From the NCBI GenBank assembly GCA_044867425.1, contig JBIOUX010000029.1:15287-79286 (forward strand): 64,000 nucleotides of DNA, given 5' to 3'. Source of the stretch: CAWBJP01 sp044867425 (GTDB taxonomy: Bacteria > Actinomycetota > Acidimicrobiia > IMCC26256 > BP-133). Below are positions 25,380 through 34,184 of this stretch, one piece after another. The notes below the pieces were generated by a model. The model was not told the origin of the DNA. It searched no databases and saw only the letters and a list, made by a program, of their open reading frames with translations. A program made the position numbers and the translations under genes. The first letter of the stretch is position 1. Each line of letters begins with the position of its first letter.

Positions 25380-25763
25380 TCAGAGCTTCTCCACCAGGGC
25401 CCGGTAGGCGGCGGCGTCCATCAGCCCGTCGACCTCGGCCGGATCGGTCATCTCCACAGCGAAGATCCAGCCCTTGCCGTAGGGGTCCTCGTTGACCGTC
25501 TGGGGGGCGTCGGCCAGGTCGGAGTTGACCTCCGCCACCCGGCCCGACACCGGCGCGAACACCTCGGACACCGACTTGGTGGACTCCACCTCGCAGCACG
25601 TCCCCATGGCGGCCACGTTCGAACCCAGCCCCGGGAGGGAGACGTAGACGACGTCGCCCAGGGCGTCCTGGGCGTAATCGGTGATCCCCACCCGGGCCAC
25701 GTCGCCCTCCACCCGGACCCACTCGTGCTCGCTGGTGTAGCGGAGCTCCTCGGGAACGTTCAT
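25380..25763 (-). CDS. gcvH: Glycine cleavage system H protein
   Basis: A 127-aa lipoyl carrier starting at ATG 25763 with GGAGGG upstream; the longer open frame reads into a dispersed repeat. The lipoylated residue is Lys63 in CCEVESTKSVSE. It opens VPEELRYTSEHEWVRVEG. It shuttles the aminomethyl group between GcvP and GcvT, which are encoded 4 kb away; location beside garA is the actinobacterial norm. Confidence 0.95.
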   Translation of the reverse strand: MNVPEELRYTSEHEWVRVEGDVARVGITDYAQDALGDVVYVSLPGLGSNVAAMGTCCEVESTKSVSEVFAPVSGRVAEVNSDLADAPQTVNEDPYGKGWIFAVEMTDPAEVDGLMDAAAYRALVEKL

Positions 25764-25779
25764 CGCCGGCCCTCCATGC

Positions 25780-25830
25780 TCATGGCTCTTCGCCTGGCGG
25801 CTCATCGCTGTGTGGTTGGGGGCCCCAGCC
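25780..25830 (+). repeat. Dispersed repeat, copy 1
   Basis: Positions 25780-25808 (29 nt) are identical to the reverse complement of 41338-41366. Similarity continues to about 25830, ending in a shared GGGGGCCCC. It starts 17 nt upstream of the gcvH ATG. It encodes no gene of its own. Confidence 0.75.
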
Positions 25831-25838
25831 CCAACCAC
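25812..25838 (-). terminator. Hairpin after the DUF881 genes
   Basis: GTGGTTGGGG (25812-25821) pairs with CCCCAACCAC (25829-25838) around a 7-nt loop. It lies between the end of the DUF881/Sbp unit and gcvH, the right place to stop minus-strand transcription before gcvH. There is no U-tract. It overlaps the tail of dispersed repeat copy 1. Confidence 0.55.
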
Positions 25839-25879
25839 CCCGCCCTCGCTGCGCCAGCACCCTCGGCTCTTGCGGGCGC

Positions 25880-26617
25880 TTACTCTACGGGAGTTGCGAC
25901 CTTGAACGACGGGGGGCGCTCGAGGGCAGGGACGAGGACGTCGCTGCGCCGCTCCACCTCCACGGCCACGCCGTCGAGGGCAGCCAGGGTGTCGGCGGCC
26001 CCGCCCGGGATGCGCAGGCCGACCTCCAGGGTGGCGGGGTCCCCGATGGCCACCACCTCATAGGGGGCGGACACCGGCCGCCCGTCGACCGTCACCTCCC
26101 CGCGGCGGGAGGAGAAGGCCGTGCTGGCGCCCACCCGCCGGCCGTTGACGGCGATGGCCTCGGCCCCGGCGTCGCGCAGCTCCTGGACGAGGTCGAGCAG
26201 CAGCTCGTACTCGAAGGAGCCGGCGGGGTCGGCGATGCGCACCCCGACCCCCGGTCCGCGGGCGGGAACCAGGCCGGCCAGGATTTCGAGCTCCTCCAGC
26301 TGGCGGGCGGCCGCCTCCCGGGCCAGCTCGTCCCGAGCGGCGGAGGATTCGAGAGCGGCCAGCTCCAGCCGCAGGTCGGCGATCTCGTCCCGGAGGGCGG
26401 CGCTCTCCTCGTTGAGGGAGGCGAAGATCCGCGTCAGGTCCTGCTCGCTCTCCGCCTCCAGCTGGGCGGTGACCCCGCGGGTGGCGCGCAGCTGGGCGGT
26501 GAGGAGAAAGCCGACGAGACCGACCGACAGGGCCACCAGGGCCCGGGCCCCGAGCTGGCGGAACGGCGCCGCCGGCGGCGCCCCCACGCCGGACCCGGCG
26601 CCAGTCGCCTCAGCCAC
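25880..26617 (-). CDS. DUF881 family membrane-anchored protein
   Basis: A 245-aa protein from GTG 26617. One N-terminal membrane helix (ALVALSVGLVGFLLTAQLRA) is followed by a coiled coil (about residues 50-110) and the DUF881 alpha/beta domain (GPGVGVRIAD, AGAEAIAVNGRRV, PYEVVAIGD). DUF881 genes flank sbp near cell-division and lipid genes in Gram-positive bacteria; the molecular role is not known. It overlaps sbp by 8 nt. Confidence 0.88.
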   Translation of the reverse strand: MAEATGAGSGVGAPPAAPFRQLGARALVALSVGLVGFLLTAQLRATRGVTAQLEAESEQDLTRIFASLNEESAALRDEIADLRLELAALESSAARDELAREAAARQLEELEILAGLVPARGPGVGVRIADPAGSFEYELLLDLVQELRDAGAEAIAVNGRRVGASTAFSSRRGEVTVDGRPVSAPYEVVAIGDPATLEVGLRIPGGAADTLAALDGVAVEVERRSDVLVPALERPPSFKVATPVE

Positions 26618-26936
26618 CGAAGACCTGCCGGCGGACGGCCGCCACGTTCTGGAAGATCCGGACCCCGAACACGACCGCCACGGCCGTGGCCAGGTCGGCC
26701 CCCAGCTGGTCGCCGATCCAGACCAGGAGCACGGCCACGGCCGCGTTGGAGACGAAGGCGAGGAGGAAGAGCCGGTCGGAGAATGTCTGCTCGAGGTGGG
26801 CCCGCAACCCGCCGAAGGCGGAGTCGAGGGCGGCCACCACCGCCATGGCCAGGTAGCGGGACTGCTCCTCGGACACCGTCGGCCGCAGGACCAGGGCGAT
26901 CACCGCTCCCACCACCAGGCTGATGAGGGCGAGCAC
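26610..26936 (-). CDS. sbp: Small basic protein (Sbp, DUF1290)
   Basis: A 108-aa membrane protein with three helices, from GTG 26936 that overlaps the upstream DUF881 stop region. It opens LALISLVVGAVIALVLRPTV and keeps YLAMAVVAALDSAFGGLRA, the hallmark segment of the family. The frame is open upstream only as a shadow. It is always found between DUF881 genes; the function is unknown, with a cell-envelope or division role suspected from context. Confidence 0.88.
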   Translation of the reverse strand: MLALISLVVGAVIALVLRPTVSEEQSRYLAMAVVAALDSAFGGLRAHLEQTFSDRLFLLAFVSNAAVAVLLVWIGDQLGADLATAVAVVFGVRIFQNVAAVRRQVFGG

Positions 26937-26937
26937 G

Positions 26938-27681
26938 CTACTCGCCACCCCCGCCCCGCTCGGTGGCTCCCGGAGCCCCTGGTGCGGGTTCGTTCCCAGC
27001 CTGGGCGGCGGACAGCTGCAGGGTCCCGAGGAAGGCGGGGACCGACAGCCGGTGGCGGGCCTTGACCCGGAAACCGAAGCCGAGATCGTCGGCGAAGCGG
27101 CGGTAGCGCGCCCCCACGTCGGTTCGCTCGAAGGCGGCCTTGCCGGCGCCGATGGCGGCGATCTCATAGGGCGGGACCAGGGGCCGGAAGTTGACGGTGA
27201 TGGTTTCCCCCGCCGCCCGGATCGGGGAGGTGGTCACCAGCCGCTGGCCGTTGACCGCCATCGCCTCGGCCCCCGCCGCCCACAGGGCGTTGACCACCAG
27301 CTGGAGGTCGACGTCGTGGACGGCCAGGGCGGCCCGGTCGCCGGGGTCCTCCGGCTCGCGGTCGCTGTCCGAGAGGGTGACCTCGAGGCCGGGGCCGGTC
27401 ATGGGCACCGTGCCCGCCTGGAGCTGGACGCCCCGCACCCGGCGGGCGTCGGCGGCGGCCCGGTCGGACAGCCGCCTGCGGGCGGAGAGCACTTCGGCCC
27501 GGAGGGCCACCAGGGTCTTCCCCAGCTCGTCGACCTCGCCCTGGCGATCCCGGATAAGCTTCACCAGGCTGGCCCGGTTGGTCTCCGTCCCCCGCCTGGC
27601 GTCCTCCTTGCCCCGGACGGCCACCAGGGTGAGGAACCCCACGACAGCCAGGACGGCGGCCAGCGACGCCCTGATGCGCAC
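26938..27681 (-). CDS. DUF881 family membrane-anchored protein (first copy)
   Basis: A 247-aa paralogue of the gene at 25880. It is read from GTG 27681 with GGGAGGAG 9 nt upstream. It has an N-terminal helix (SLAAVLAVVGFLTLVAVRG), a coiled coil, then the DUF881 domain (GPGLEVTLSDSD, AAGAEAMAVNGQRL, PPYEIAAIGAG). It forms a tight three-gene unit with sbp and the second DUF881 gene. The function is unknown. Confidence 0.88.
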   Translation of the reverse strand: MRIRASLAAVLAVVGFLTLVAVRGKEDARRGTETNRASLVKLIRDRQGEVDELGKTLVALRAEVLSARRRLSDRAAADARRVRGVQLQAGTVPMTGPGLEVTLSDSDREPEDPGDRAALAVHDVDLQLVVNALWAAGAEAMAVNGQRLVTTSPIRAAGETITVNFRPLVPPYEIAAIGAGKAAFERTDVGARYRRFADDLGFGFRVKARHRLSVPAFLGTLQLSAAQAGNEPAPGAPGATERGGGGE

Positions 27682-27726
27682 GCTTGTCGGCTCCTCCCCA
27701 CTCCGGTCTTCCGACCCTTCGGAATC

Positions 27727-30216
27727 CTAACGGAGCGCGTGGCGGATGCGCCGGGCGTATTCCTGGGCCAGCTGGCGGGCGCCATGGTCGCTTCCCGCTT
27801 CGGCCCACACGTGGGTGAGGGGCTCCTCGGGGTCGGGGAGCACCAGGGCCCAGCCGTCGGGGTGGAGGACCTTGATCCCGTCCACCAGCACCACCTCGCG
27901 GTCCTTGGCCTGCTCCACGGTGGTGCGCATCACCGCCCCCTTGCGCTCCCACGGCGTGGCCACCAGCTCGTGGGCCATGTGGACCCGGGGCAGGTCCCGG
28001 GTGACCGAGGACAGCCGGCGGCCGGTGGTGGCCAGCAGGTCGAGGAGCTTGGCCAGGGTGGCCACGGCGTCATAGGCGGGAAGGAAGTCGGGCCAGATGT
28101 AGCCGCCTTCCTGGGAGGCGGCAAAGTCGACCCCGCCGCGGTTGGCCACCTCCATGAGGTGGGCGGCGGACATCTTCGTCCAGGTGATCTCGCACCCGGC
28201 GGCCCGGGCGATGCGCTCCGCCTCCCGGCTGGCTGCCACCGGCAGGGCGATGCACGCCCCCGGATGCGCCTCTCCGATCAGGGACACGAGGGTCAGGAGC
28301 GCCTGATCGTGGTTGAGGGCCCGGCCCTCGTCGTCGACGATGACCAGCGTCTCGCCGTCGGGGTCGAACACCACTCCGAGGGCGCTGCCCGACGTGCGCA
28401 CCAGATCCTCGATCCGGGCCACCCGCGACCAGCCGTCGTCGAAGGCGGCCGCCCCCTGGGTGGAGGCGAACGGGTTGACGGAGAGCACTTCGGCGCCGAT
28501 CTTGGCCAGGACGCTGGGCAGCACCACCGACGAGGAGCCGAAGGAGTAGTCGAGCACCACCTTGAACTTCGCCTCCTGGACCCGGGCGGCGTTGATGGAG
28601 CGCTCCAGGGCGGCGGTGTAGTACTCGATGACCCGGGGCGGGTAGACGATGTCGCCGATGTCGCCGGCGAAGGCCCGGCGGAAGTCCTCCCGGCCCAGCA
28701 GACGCTCGATCTTGCGCTGGGTGACCTCGTCGATGTCGGCACCGGAGGCGTCGAAGAAGCGGATCTCCACGCTGGCCGGGTCGCCGGGCATGAGCCGCAC
28801 CGTCATGCCTCCCTGGGCCCGCTCCGAGCGCACCTGGAAGCGGGTGAGGGGCACGGGGGCCAGCTCCAGGTCGTCGATGTGCACGCCGGTGAGGTTGAGC
28901 CCGGCCATGAGCGCCCGCTTGAGGGTCCGCCCGACCCGGGAGGTGTCCCGGCTGGCGCACACCACCGAACCCTTCTTGAGGGTGGTGCCGTAAGCCGAAG
29001 CCAGGCGGACGGCCAGCTCGGCGGTGATGTCCACATTGGCCAGGCCCCGCACGCCCCGGCGCCCGAAGAGGGTGCGGGCGCCGCGGCTCTCCCACACGAT
29101 GGAGGAGTTGACCACCGCCCCGGGCTCCACCGTCTTGAACGGGTAGACCTTGACGCCGGGGTTGACCACGGCGTGCTCGCCGACGAAGCACTCCTCGCCC
29201 AGCACCACGCCCTCTTCGGCCCGGGCCCCCAGGCGCAGGTCGCAGGACCGGCCGATGATCGCCCCCCGCAGGCGGACGCCGGGGCCGATGTAGGCGTGGT
29301 CGTGGACGACACAGCGCTGCACGAAGGCGTCGCGCTTGACCACCACATCGGAGCCCAGCACGGTGTACTCGCCGATCCGGGCCCCGGCCTCCACCCGGCA
29401 GTTGTCCCCGATGATGGCGGGCCCGACGATCTCGGCGCCGGGGTCCACGTCGGCGCCCTCCCCCAGCCACACCCCCTCCCCCACGGCGAAGCCGGGCACC
29501 TCGACGTTGACCCGGGAGTCGAGGATGTCCTCGTGGGCCCGGCGGTAGGCCTCCACGGTGCCGATGTCCTCCCAGTAGCCGTCGACCACCACCCCGCGCA
29601 GCAGCCGGCCGGCCTCCAGGGCGGCGGGGAAGACCTCGTCGGAGAAGTCCACCGCCCGGCCCTCTTCGATGAGGTCGAGGATCTCGGGTTCGAGGACGTA
29701 GATGCCGGTGTTGATGGTGTCGGAGAACACCTGGCCCCAGGTCGGCTTCTCGAGGAACCGTTCGATGGAGCCGTCGTCCCTGGTGATGACGATGCCGAAG
29801 TCGACGGGGTTCTCCACCCGCTTGAGGGCGATGGTGGCCAGCGCCCCCGACTCCCGGTGGGATTTGATGACCTCGGAGAGGTCCACGTCGGAGAGCACGT
29901 CACCGGAGATGACCATGAAGGTGTCGTCCAGCTCGGCGGCGGCGTTGCGGACGGAACCGGCCGTGCCCAGAGGGCTCTCCTCGGTGGCGTACCGCATCCG
30001 GACGCCCAACTCCAAGCCGTCGCCGAAGTAGTTGCGGATGTGGCTGGCCAGGTAGGCGACGGTGACGACGATGTCGTCGAAGCCGTGGTCGGCCAGGCGG
30101 CGCAGGACATGCTCGAGCAGGGGCTGGTTGGCCATGGGCAGCATGGGCTTGGGCAGATTGGAGGTGAGGGGCCGCAACCGGGTGCCCTCACCGCCCGCCA
30201 TCACCACGGCCTTCAT
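27727..30216 (-). CDS. Mannose-1-phosphate guanylyltransferase / phosphomannomutase fusion
   Basis: An 829-aa protein from ATG 30216 (ATGA overlap with the upstream gene). Residues 1-235 are a nucleotidyltransferase (MAGGEGTRLRPLTSNLPKP, SGDVLSDVDL), about 250-375 left-handed beta-helix hexapeptide repeats, and the rest a phosphohexomutase. The mutase has a catalytic-Ser segment VCASRDTSRVGRTL and a metal loop FDPDGETLVI in place of DPDxDR, so that half may be altered or non-catalytic. It would make GDP-mannose or a related sugar nucleotide for envelope glycans. Confidence 0.85.
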   Translation of the reverse strand: MKAVVMAGGEGTRLRPLTSNLPKPMLPMANQPLLEHVLRRLADHGFDDIVVTVAYLASHIRNYFGDGLELGVRMRYATEESPLGTAGSVRNAAAELDDTFMVISGDVLSDVDLSEVIKSHRESGALATIALKRVENPVDFGIVITRDDGSIERFLEKPTWGQVFSDTINTGIYVLEPEILDLIEEGRAVDFSDEVFPAALEAGRLLRGVVVDGYWEDIGTVEAYRRAHEDILDSRVNVEVPGFAVGEGVWLGEGADVDPGAEIVGPAIIGDNCRVEAGARIGEYTVLGSDVVVKRDAFVQRCVVHDHAYIGPGVRLRGAIIGRSCDLRLGARAEEGVVLGEECFVGEHAVVNPGVKVYPFKTVEPGAVVNSSIVWESRGARTLFGRRGVRGLANVDITAELAVRLASAYGTTLKKGSVVCASRDTSRVGRTLKRALMAGLNLTGVHIDDLELAPVPLTRFQVRSERAQGGMTVRLMPGDPASVEIRFFDASGADIDEVTQRKIERLLGREDFRRAFAGDIGDIVYPPRVIEYYTAALERSINAARVQEAKFKVVLDYSFGSSSVVLPSVLAKIGAEVLSVNPFASTQGAAAFDDGWSRVARIEDLVRTSGSALGVVFDPDGETLVIVDDEGRALNHDQALLTLVSLIGEAHPGACIALPVAASREAERIARAAGCEITWTKMSAAHLMEVANRGGVDFAASQEGGYIWPDFLPAYDAVATLAKLLDLLATTGRRLSSVTRDLPRVHMAHELVATPWERKGAVMRTTVEQAKDREVVLVDGIKVLHPDGWALVLPDPEEPLTHVWAEAGSDHGARQLAQEYARRIRHALR

Positions 30217-30842
30217 TCGGGGGACACCCCCGGCCCCGGGCATGAGAGCCGCCCTTGCAGGCGTCCCGCCCGCCCCTCGGCCAGGGCCCGGCGGCCGATG
30301 GGGACGTAGGTGAAGGCCGCGTACCACAGGGCGCCCAGGCCGAAGATGGCAAATCCCCAGGCGAGCAGCTCAGCGGGCCGGCCCCAGGGACCGTGGTCAC
30401 CCATCATGAACAGCGGGAGGGACACCATCAGCGAGAGTGTTCCCGCCTTCCCGGCCCACTGCACATCGATCCTGCGGGCCCCGGCGGCGGCCAAGGCGAG
30501 GACGCCGATGGACACGAGGACCTCCCGCACGAGGAGGGCGACCCCCACGGCAAGGGGCACGCTGCCGTCGATGAGCAGGGAGACGACGACCGTGCCGAGC
30601 AGGATCCGGTCGGCGGTGGGGTCGAGCACCTTGCCCAGCTCGCTGACCTGGTGGAGCCGGCGGGCCAGGTAGCCGTCCACCCAGTCGGTGCTCCCCAGCA
30701 CGGCCAGGAGCCAGGCGGCCGCGGTGCGGTCGTCGCGCCCGAACAGGAGCCAGCAGAACAGCGGCACGCAGAGCAGCCGGGCCATGGTGACCACATTGGG
30801 CACGGTGAGGACGCGAGAGGAGACATGCTCCGAGGCGGCCAT
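30213..30842 (-). CDS. CDP-alcohol phosphatidyltransferase (PgsA-like)
   Basis: A 209-aa integral membrane enzyme. The CDP-alcohol motif is complete: TDWVDGYLARRLHQVSELG then KVLDPTADR gives DG-x2-AR-x8-G-x3-D-x3-D. It opens VLTVPNVVTMARLLCVPLF, like phosphatidylglycerophosphate synthases. It condenses CDP-diacylglycerol with an alcohol such as glycerol-3-phosphate; which alcohol is not decided. It is the first gene of the unit with the sugar-nucleotide fusion. Confidence 0.88.
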   Translation of the reverse strand: MAASEHVSSRVLTVPNVVTMARLLCVPLFCWLLFGRDDRTAAAWLLAVLGSTDWVDGYLARRLHQVSELGKVLDPTADRILLGTVVVSLLIDGSVPLAVGVALLVREVLVSIGVLALAAAGARRIDVQWAGKAGTLSLMVSLPLFMMGDHGPWGRPAELLAWGFAIFGLGALWYAAFTYVPIGRRALAEGRAGRLQGRLSCPGPGVSPE

Positions 30843-30898
30843 GGTGCTGGGAAGTGTAGGCCGCTTCCCGCCCGGCGCCGCCTGGGTAACCTGCCCTC

Positions 30899-31141
30899 AT
30901 GGCCGATGAGCTCGACGTGGACGCCATGATTGCCCGGTTCCGGGAGCGGGCCCAGGCGGTGCGTAACCGTCCGCTCCCTCCTGTCGCCGGCCCGGAGAAG
31001 AAGCGGTTCATCGAGCGGGCCCAGACCGACTTCATGGACTTCGCCATGATCGGCGACGCCACCGGCGCCATCGAGGACGGCTTCCTCGTCCTGCGGGTCG
31101 ATCTGCGCCCCCCGGAAGCGAAGGGCGACCCGGCTACCTGA
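30899..31141 (+). CDS. Small conserved hypothetical protein
   Basis: An 80-aa protein (ADELDVDAMIARFRERAQAV start; AQTDFMDFAMIGDATGAIED near residue 45) ending in a beta strand and polar tail. No domain name is recognised, but the ordered composition and isolated position (divergent from the phosphatidyltransferase, 56 nt between starts) support a real gene. It converges on the next small gene, 16 nt between stops. Confidence 0.65.
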   Translation: MADELDVDAMIARFRERAQAVRNRPLPPVAGPEKKRFIERAQTDFMDFAMIGDATGAIEDGFLVLRVDLRPPEAKGDPAT

Positions 31142-31157
31142 CCCTGTGAGGGAGCGG

Positions 31158-31412
31158 TCAGCTGGTGGGCTCGAGGATTTCGTCGGGGGGTTCGGCTTCG
31201 GGGCCCGGGGTGTCCCCGCTGATGTCGGGGTCGCCGGCCCGCCACATGGCGGCGTAGCGGCCACCCCGGGCCAGGAGCTCGGCCACCCACAGGAACGGGT
31301 GGTGACGGACGGAGCGACGGGGACAGTCGGCGAGGAGGCGGCTGCGCTCCGCCTCCTTCTGGAGTTCGATGCTGCGCAGCTCGGCCAGGACGTAGGGAAC
31401 GAAAGGATCCAC
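31158..31412 (-). CDS. Small hypothetical protein under palindrome copy a
   Basis: An 84-aa protein from GTG 31412 with AAGGAGC about 6 nt upstream (MDPFVPYVLAELRSIELQKE start). It has a helical N-terminus and an acidic Pro-rich C-terminal tail. One copy of the GTCATGAGTG-N7-ACTCA palindrome ends 49 nt upstream of its start, as for three other small genes nearby. The function is unknown. Confidence 0.65.
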   Translation of the reverse strand: MDPFVPYVLAELRSIELQKEAERSRLLADCPRRSVRHHPFLWVAELLARGGRYAAMWRAGDPDISGDTPGPEAEPPDEILEPTS

Positions 31413-31460
31413 GGCCTGCTCCTTCCCTGGGCCAGAAGTGTCCGCCAGGTAGGCCGGCGC

Positions 31461-31482
31461 GTCATGAGTGACGGACTACTCA
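31461..31482. promoter_or_regulatory. Palindromic motif copy a (GTCATGAGTG-N7-ACTCA)
   Basis: TGAGT and ACTCA arms are separated by 8 nt, preceded by the conserved GTCA. It lies between the LuxR-type regulator stop and the start of the 84-aa gene, so it is placed as a possible operator or promoter element for that gene. It is identical at 15 fixed positions to three other copies between 34821 and 35747. Confidence 0.65.
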
Positions 31483-31492
31483 GTTCCTCGAG

Positions 31493-34180
31493 TCAGTTCC
31501 TCAAGCCGAGGGCGCCGGCCAACTCCTCCCGGGAGGTGACACCCAGTTTGGAGAAGGCACGGTGGAGGTGGTTCTCCACCGTGCGCAACGAAACGAACAG
31601 GCGGGTGGCGACCTCCCGGTTGGACAGTCCGGTGGCGGCCAGGGTGGCCACCTCCCGTTCCCGGGGGGTGAGGATGTCCACGTCGGGAACCCGGACGAGC
31701 GCCGGGGTGAATGCGCCTTCGCAGCGGGCCACCAGGACCTTGGCCCGAGCGGCGGCGGCGGCCGCCATGGCGGTGGAGCCCGCCGCCCGGTGGGCAGTAC
31801 TGGCTTCGGCTGAGGCTTCGGCGGCCAGCAGGTCGGCTCCGAGGCGTTCGAAGCCGACGGCGGCGGTGTCCAGCCCGGCACCGTCCCGTGCGGCGAGGGC
31901 GGCGGCGTGCCCGGCGAAGACGGCCACCTGGTCCCCGTCGACGGCGCCGGCCAGCCGCCGCAGGGGGAGGGCGGCCTGGCGGGGACGTCCCAGCCGGGCC
32001 GCGTCGTGGAAGGCGATGACGGCGAAGGCGTCCGCCCCCGCCGCCTGGGCTTCCTCCGCCGCCGCCAGCGCCATGGCGGCAGCGGTCGACGTCTCGCCCC
32101 GGGCGGCGGTGACCCAGCACCGGGCCAGGGCGAGGTCGGTGGCGAACATGGGGGCGAAGTCCCCGGCCAGCGTCTCGGCCTCGGCCAGGGCGGCGACGGC
32201 CAGGGCCCGCTCGCCGGCCAGGGCGTGGGCGTGGGCCAGGTTGGCCAGACACCACGCCAGCTGGCCCAGGGGCTGGAGGGCACGGGAGAGGGCGACGCCC
32301 TCCAGGAAGAGCCGGCCGGCCCGCCGGACCCGGCCCCGGGCCAGGGCCGTCCGGCCCAGGAGGGCGGCCCACAGGGCGCGGGCCTCGTGGTTGTCGGTGA
32401 GCAGGGACTGGCGGTAGCCGTCGTCGGCGATGGCTTCCGCCTCGGCCAGGCGACCCGCCACCCGGTGGGCCAGACAGGAGGCGGCCAGGAGGGCCAGGGT
32501 GGCGTCCGGGCGTTCATCCGGGTATCCCCCCGCCCGCGCCAGCCCGCCTCCGACGACGGCCAGGGCACGGTCGGTACGGCCGGCCATGGCCGAAGCGACC
32601 GCCACCACCGTTTCGGCCCGCAGCCGTCCAGCGGCCGAGGGTTCGCCGGTCTCGAGCAGGCGACCGGCGATCTCGAGCGCCTCGTCCAGCCGGCCGGAGG
32701 TGAGGGCGGCCATGGCGGCCAGGGCGGCGACGTCGGCGCCACCGGCCTCGACCCCGGCGGCCGTCGAGCGCAGCAGCTCGGCGGCGCCGGGCGCCCGGGA
32801 CACGGCCCGGAACAGGTGGGCGACGCGCTCCTGGGCCAGGGCGGCTCGTTCGGCGTCGGAGGTGGCCGTGGCCGTCAGCTCCTCGAGCACGGCGTCGGCC
32901 TCGTCGAGGCAGCCCTGGCCGACCAGGGCCCGGGCCAGGAGCCGGCCGGCCTCGACGCCGGCGCCCGTGGCCAGCGCCGCCCGAGACAGTCGTTCGGCCA
33001 GCGGATGGTCGAAGGCCGACTCGGCCTCCCGGGCGCCGCCCAGGAGCACGTCGGGCCCCGGCGCTTCCCCGGCGTCGAGCTGCCAGGAGGCCAGGCGCAG
33101 GAGGTCGCCCCGGCGCCGCCTCGGGGTGGCGCCCAGTAGGGCCGCCAGCCGCCGCCGGACGGCCCGGGCCCGCAGCGGGGCCATGGTGGCCCGCAGCGCC
33201 TCCCCGTCGAGGACGCTGGCCAGCCGGGCCTGGCGCCGGTACCCGTCGGCCTCGACTTCCAGGAACCCGGCCTCCTCGACCGTCTCGAGGACCTCGGGGG
33301 GCGCCAGTGACTCGAGGGTGGCGAGCCCCATCGTGCCGGCCACCGCCACCAGCTCGAGCAGGTTGCGCTGGGCCGGGGATACGCCTTGGAGCCGGGGCGA
33401 GGCCAGGTCCAGCAACCGGGGCGTGCCGGCCGGTCCCCGCCAGTGCCAGATTCCCCCGGCGTCAAAGAGAGTTCCCGTCTCCAGGCTGGCCAGGACCAGC
33501 TCGTGGAGCAGCGCGAGGTTGCCCCGGCTGGCCCGCGACAGGCCGAGGAGGGCGGCCCCGTCCAGCGGGCCGCCGAGCACGGCGGCCAGGAGCTCTTCGA
33601 TGACGGCCGGGCTGAGCATGGCCACGTCCAGACGCCGGGCCGGCCCGTCCTTCCAGAGGGCGAGGACGGGCTCCGGGGCCGGCTCCCCGGCGCGGGTCCC
33701 GACCACCACGTGAGCTGCGCCGGTGCTGGCCAGCTGATGGAGCAGGGCGGCGCCGGCCTGGTCAAGCAGGTGGCCGTCATCGACGCCGAGAACGAGGCGC
33801 GGCGGGGCGGGCGATCCCGGCCCGGCGCCGCCGCCCGCCACCCCCAGGGCCTCCACCGCGCTGAGGAAGAGGCCGAGGCGGTCGGCACCCCGGCGATCCC
33901 GGCCGGCCAGGAGGCGGGCAAAGGCTCCGAAAGGAATGGTGGCGGCCGCCCGGGTGGCGGTGAAGGCCTGCACCACCCGGCCGGAGGCGGCCGCCCGCCG
34001 CATCGCCTCCCGCACCAGGCGGCTGGTTCCCGCGCCCGGGGGTCCGACGAGCACCACGCCGGCGGCTCCGGGGTGCGCCAGCATCCCGTCCACGGCCGCC
34101 AGCTCCGCCTCCCTTCCCGTGAGCGGCCACTCACCCGGGATCGGGTACACCGGCATTGTGGGCATCGGCGCTGCCATCAC
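31493..34180 (-). CDS. Large ATPase-containing LuxR-family regulator (LAL type)
   Basis: An 895-aa protein. An N-terminal AAA-type ATPase (residues ~20-270) has GPPGAGTS at 46-53, where the invariant Walker A Lys is Thr, and a Walker-B-like LVLGVDDGHLLDQ. A long Ala-rich helical repeat region (TPR-like) follows. The last 60 residues are a LuxR helix-turn-helix (LTPREREVATLAATGLSNRE, VSLRTVENHLHRAFSKLGV). Start is GTG 34180 or ATG 34177; TAGCGT 5-8 nt upstream suggests a leaderless transcript. Its targets may include the surrounding small genes. Confidence 0.9.
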   Translation of the reverse strand: MMAAPMPTMPVYPIPGEWPLTGREAELAAVDGMLAHPGAAGVVLVGPPGAGTSRLVREAMRRAAASGRVVQAFTATRAAATIPFGAFARLLAGRDRRGADRLGLFLSAVEALGVAGGGAGPGSPAPPRLVLGVDDGHLLDQAGAALLHQLASTGAAHVVVGTRAGEPAPEPVLALWKDGPARRLDVAMLSPAVIEELLAAVLGGPLDGAALLGLSRASRGNLALLHELVLASLETGTLFDAGGIWHWRGPAGTPRLLDLASPRLQGVSPAQRNLLELVAVAGTMGLATLESLAPPEVLETVEEAGFLEVEADGYRRQARLASVLDGEALRATMAPLRARAVRRRLAALLGATPRRRRGDLLRLASWQLDAGEAPGPDVLLGGAREAESAFDHPLAERLSRAALATGAGVEAGRLLARALVGQGCLDEADAVLEELTATATSDAERAALAQERVAHLFRAVSRAPGAAELLRSTAAGVEAGGADVAALAAMAALTSGRLDEALEIAGRLLETGEPSAAGRLRAETVVAVASAMAGRTDRALAVVGGGLARAGGYPDERPDATLALLAASCLAHRVAGRLAEAEAIADDGYRQSLLTDNHEARALWAALLGRTALARGRVRRAGRLFLEGVALSRALQPLGQLAWCLANLAHAHALAGERALAVAALAEAETLAGDFAPMFATDLALARCWVTAARGETSTAAAMALAAAEEAQAAGADAFAVIAFHDAARLGRPRQAALPLRRLAGAVDGDQVAVFAGHAAALAARDGAGLDTAAVGFERLGADLLAAEASAEASTAHRAAGSTAMAAAAAARAKVLVARCEGAFTPALVRVPDVDILTPREREVATLAATGLSNREVATRLFVSLRTVENHLHRAFSKLGVTSREELAGALGLRN

Positions 34181-34184
34181 CAGC

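Noticed and set aside
26923..30309. A 1128-aa plus-strand open frame
   Set aside because: It runs antisense to the DUF881/Sbp and guanylyltransferase-mutase genes and is His/Gly/Pro-rich shadow sequence typical of high-GC DNA.
31461..31482. The ATG in palindrome copy a as the start of a long minus-strand protein
   Set aside because: The frame from 31465 is not the frame of the downstream 84-aa gene and soon becomes low-complexity shadow sequence.
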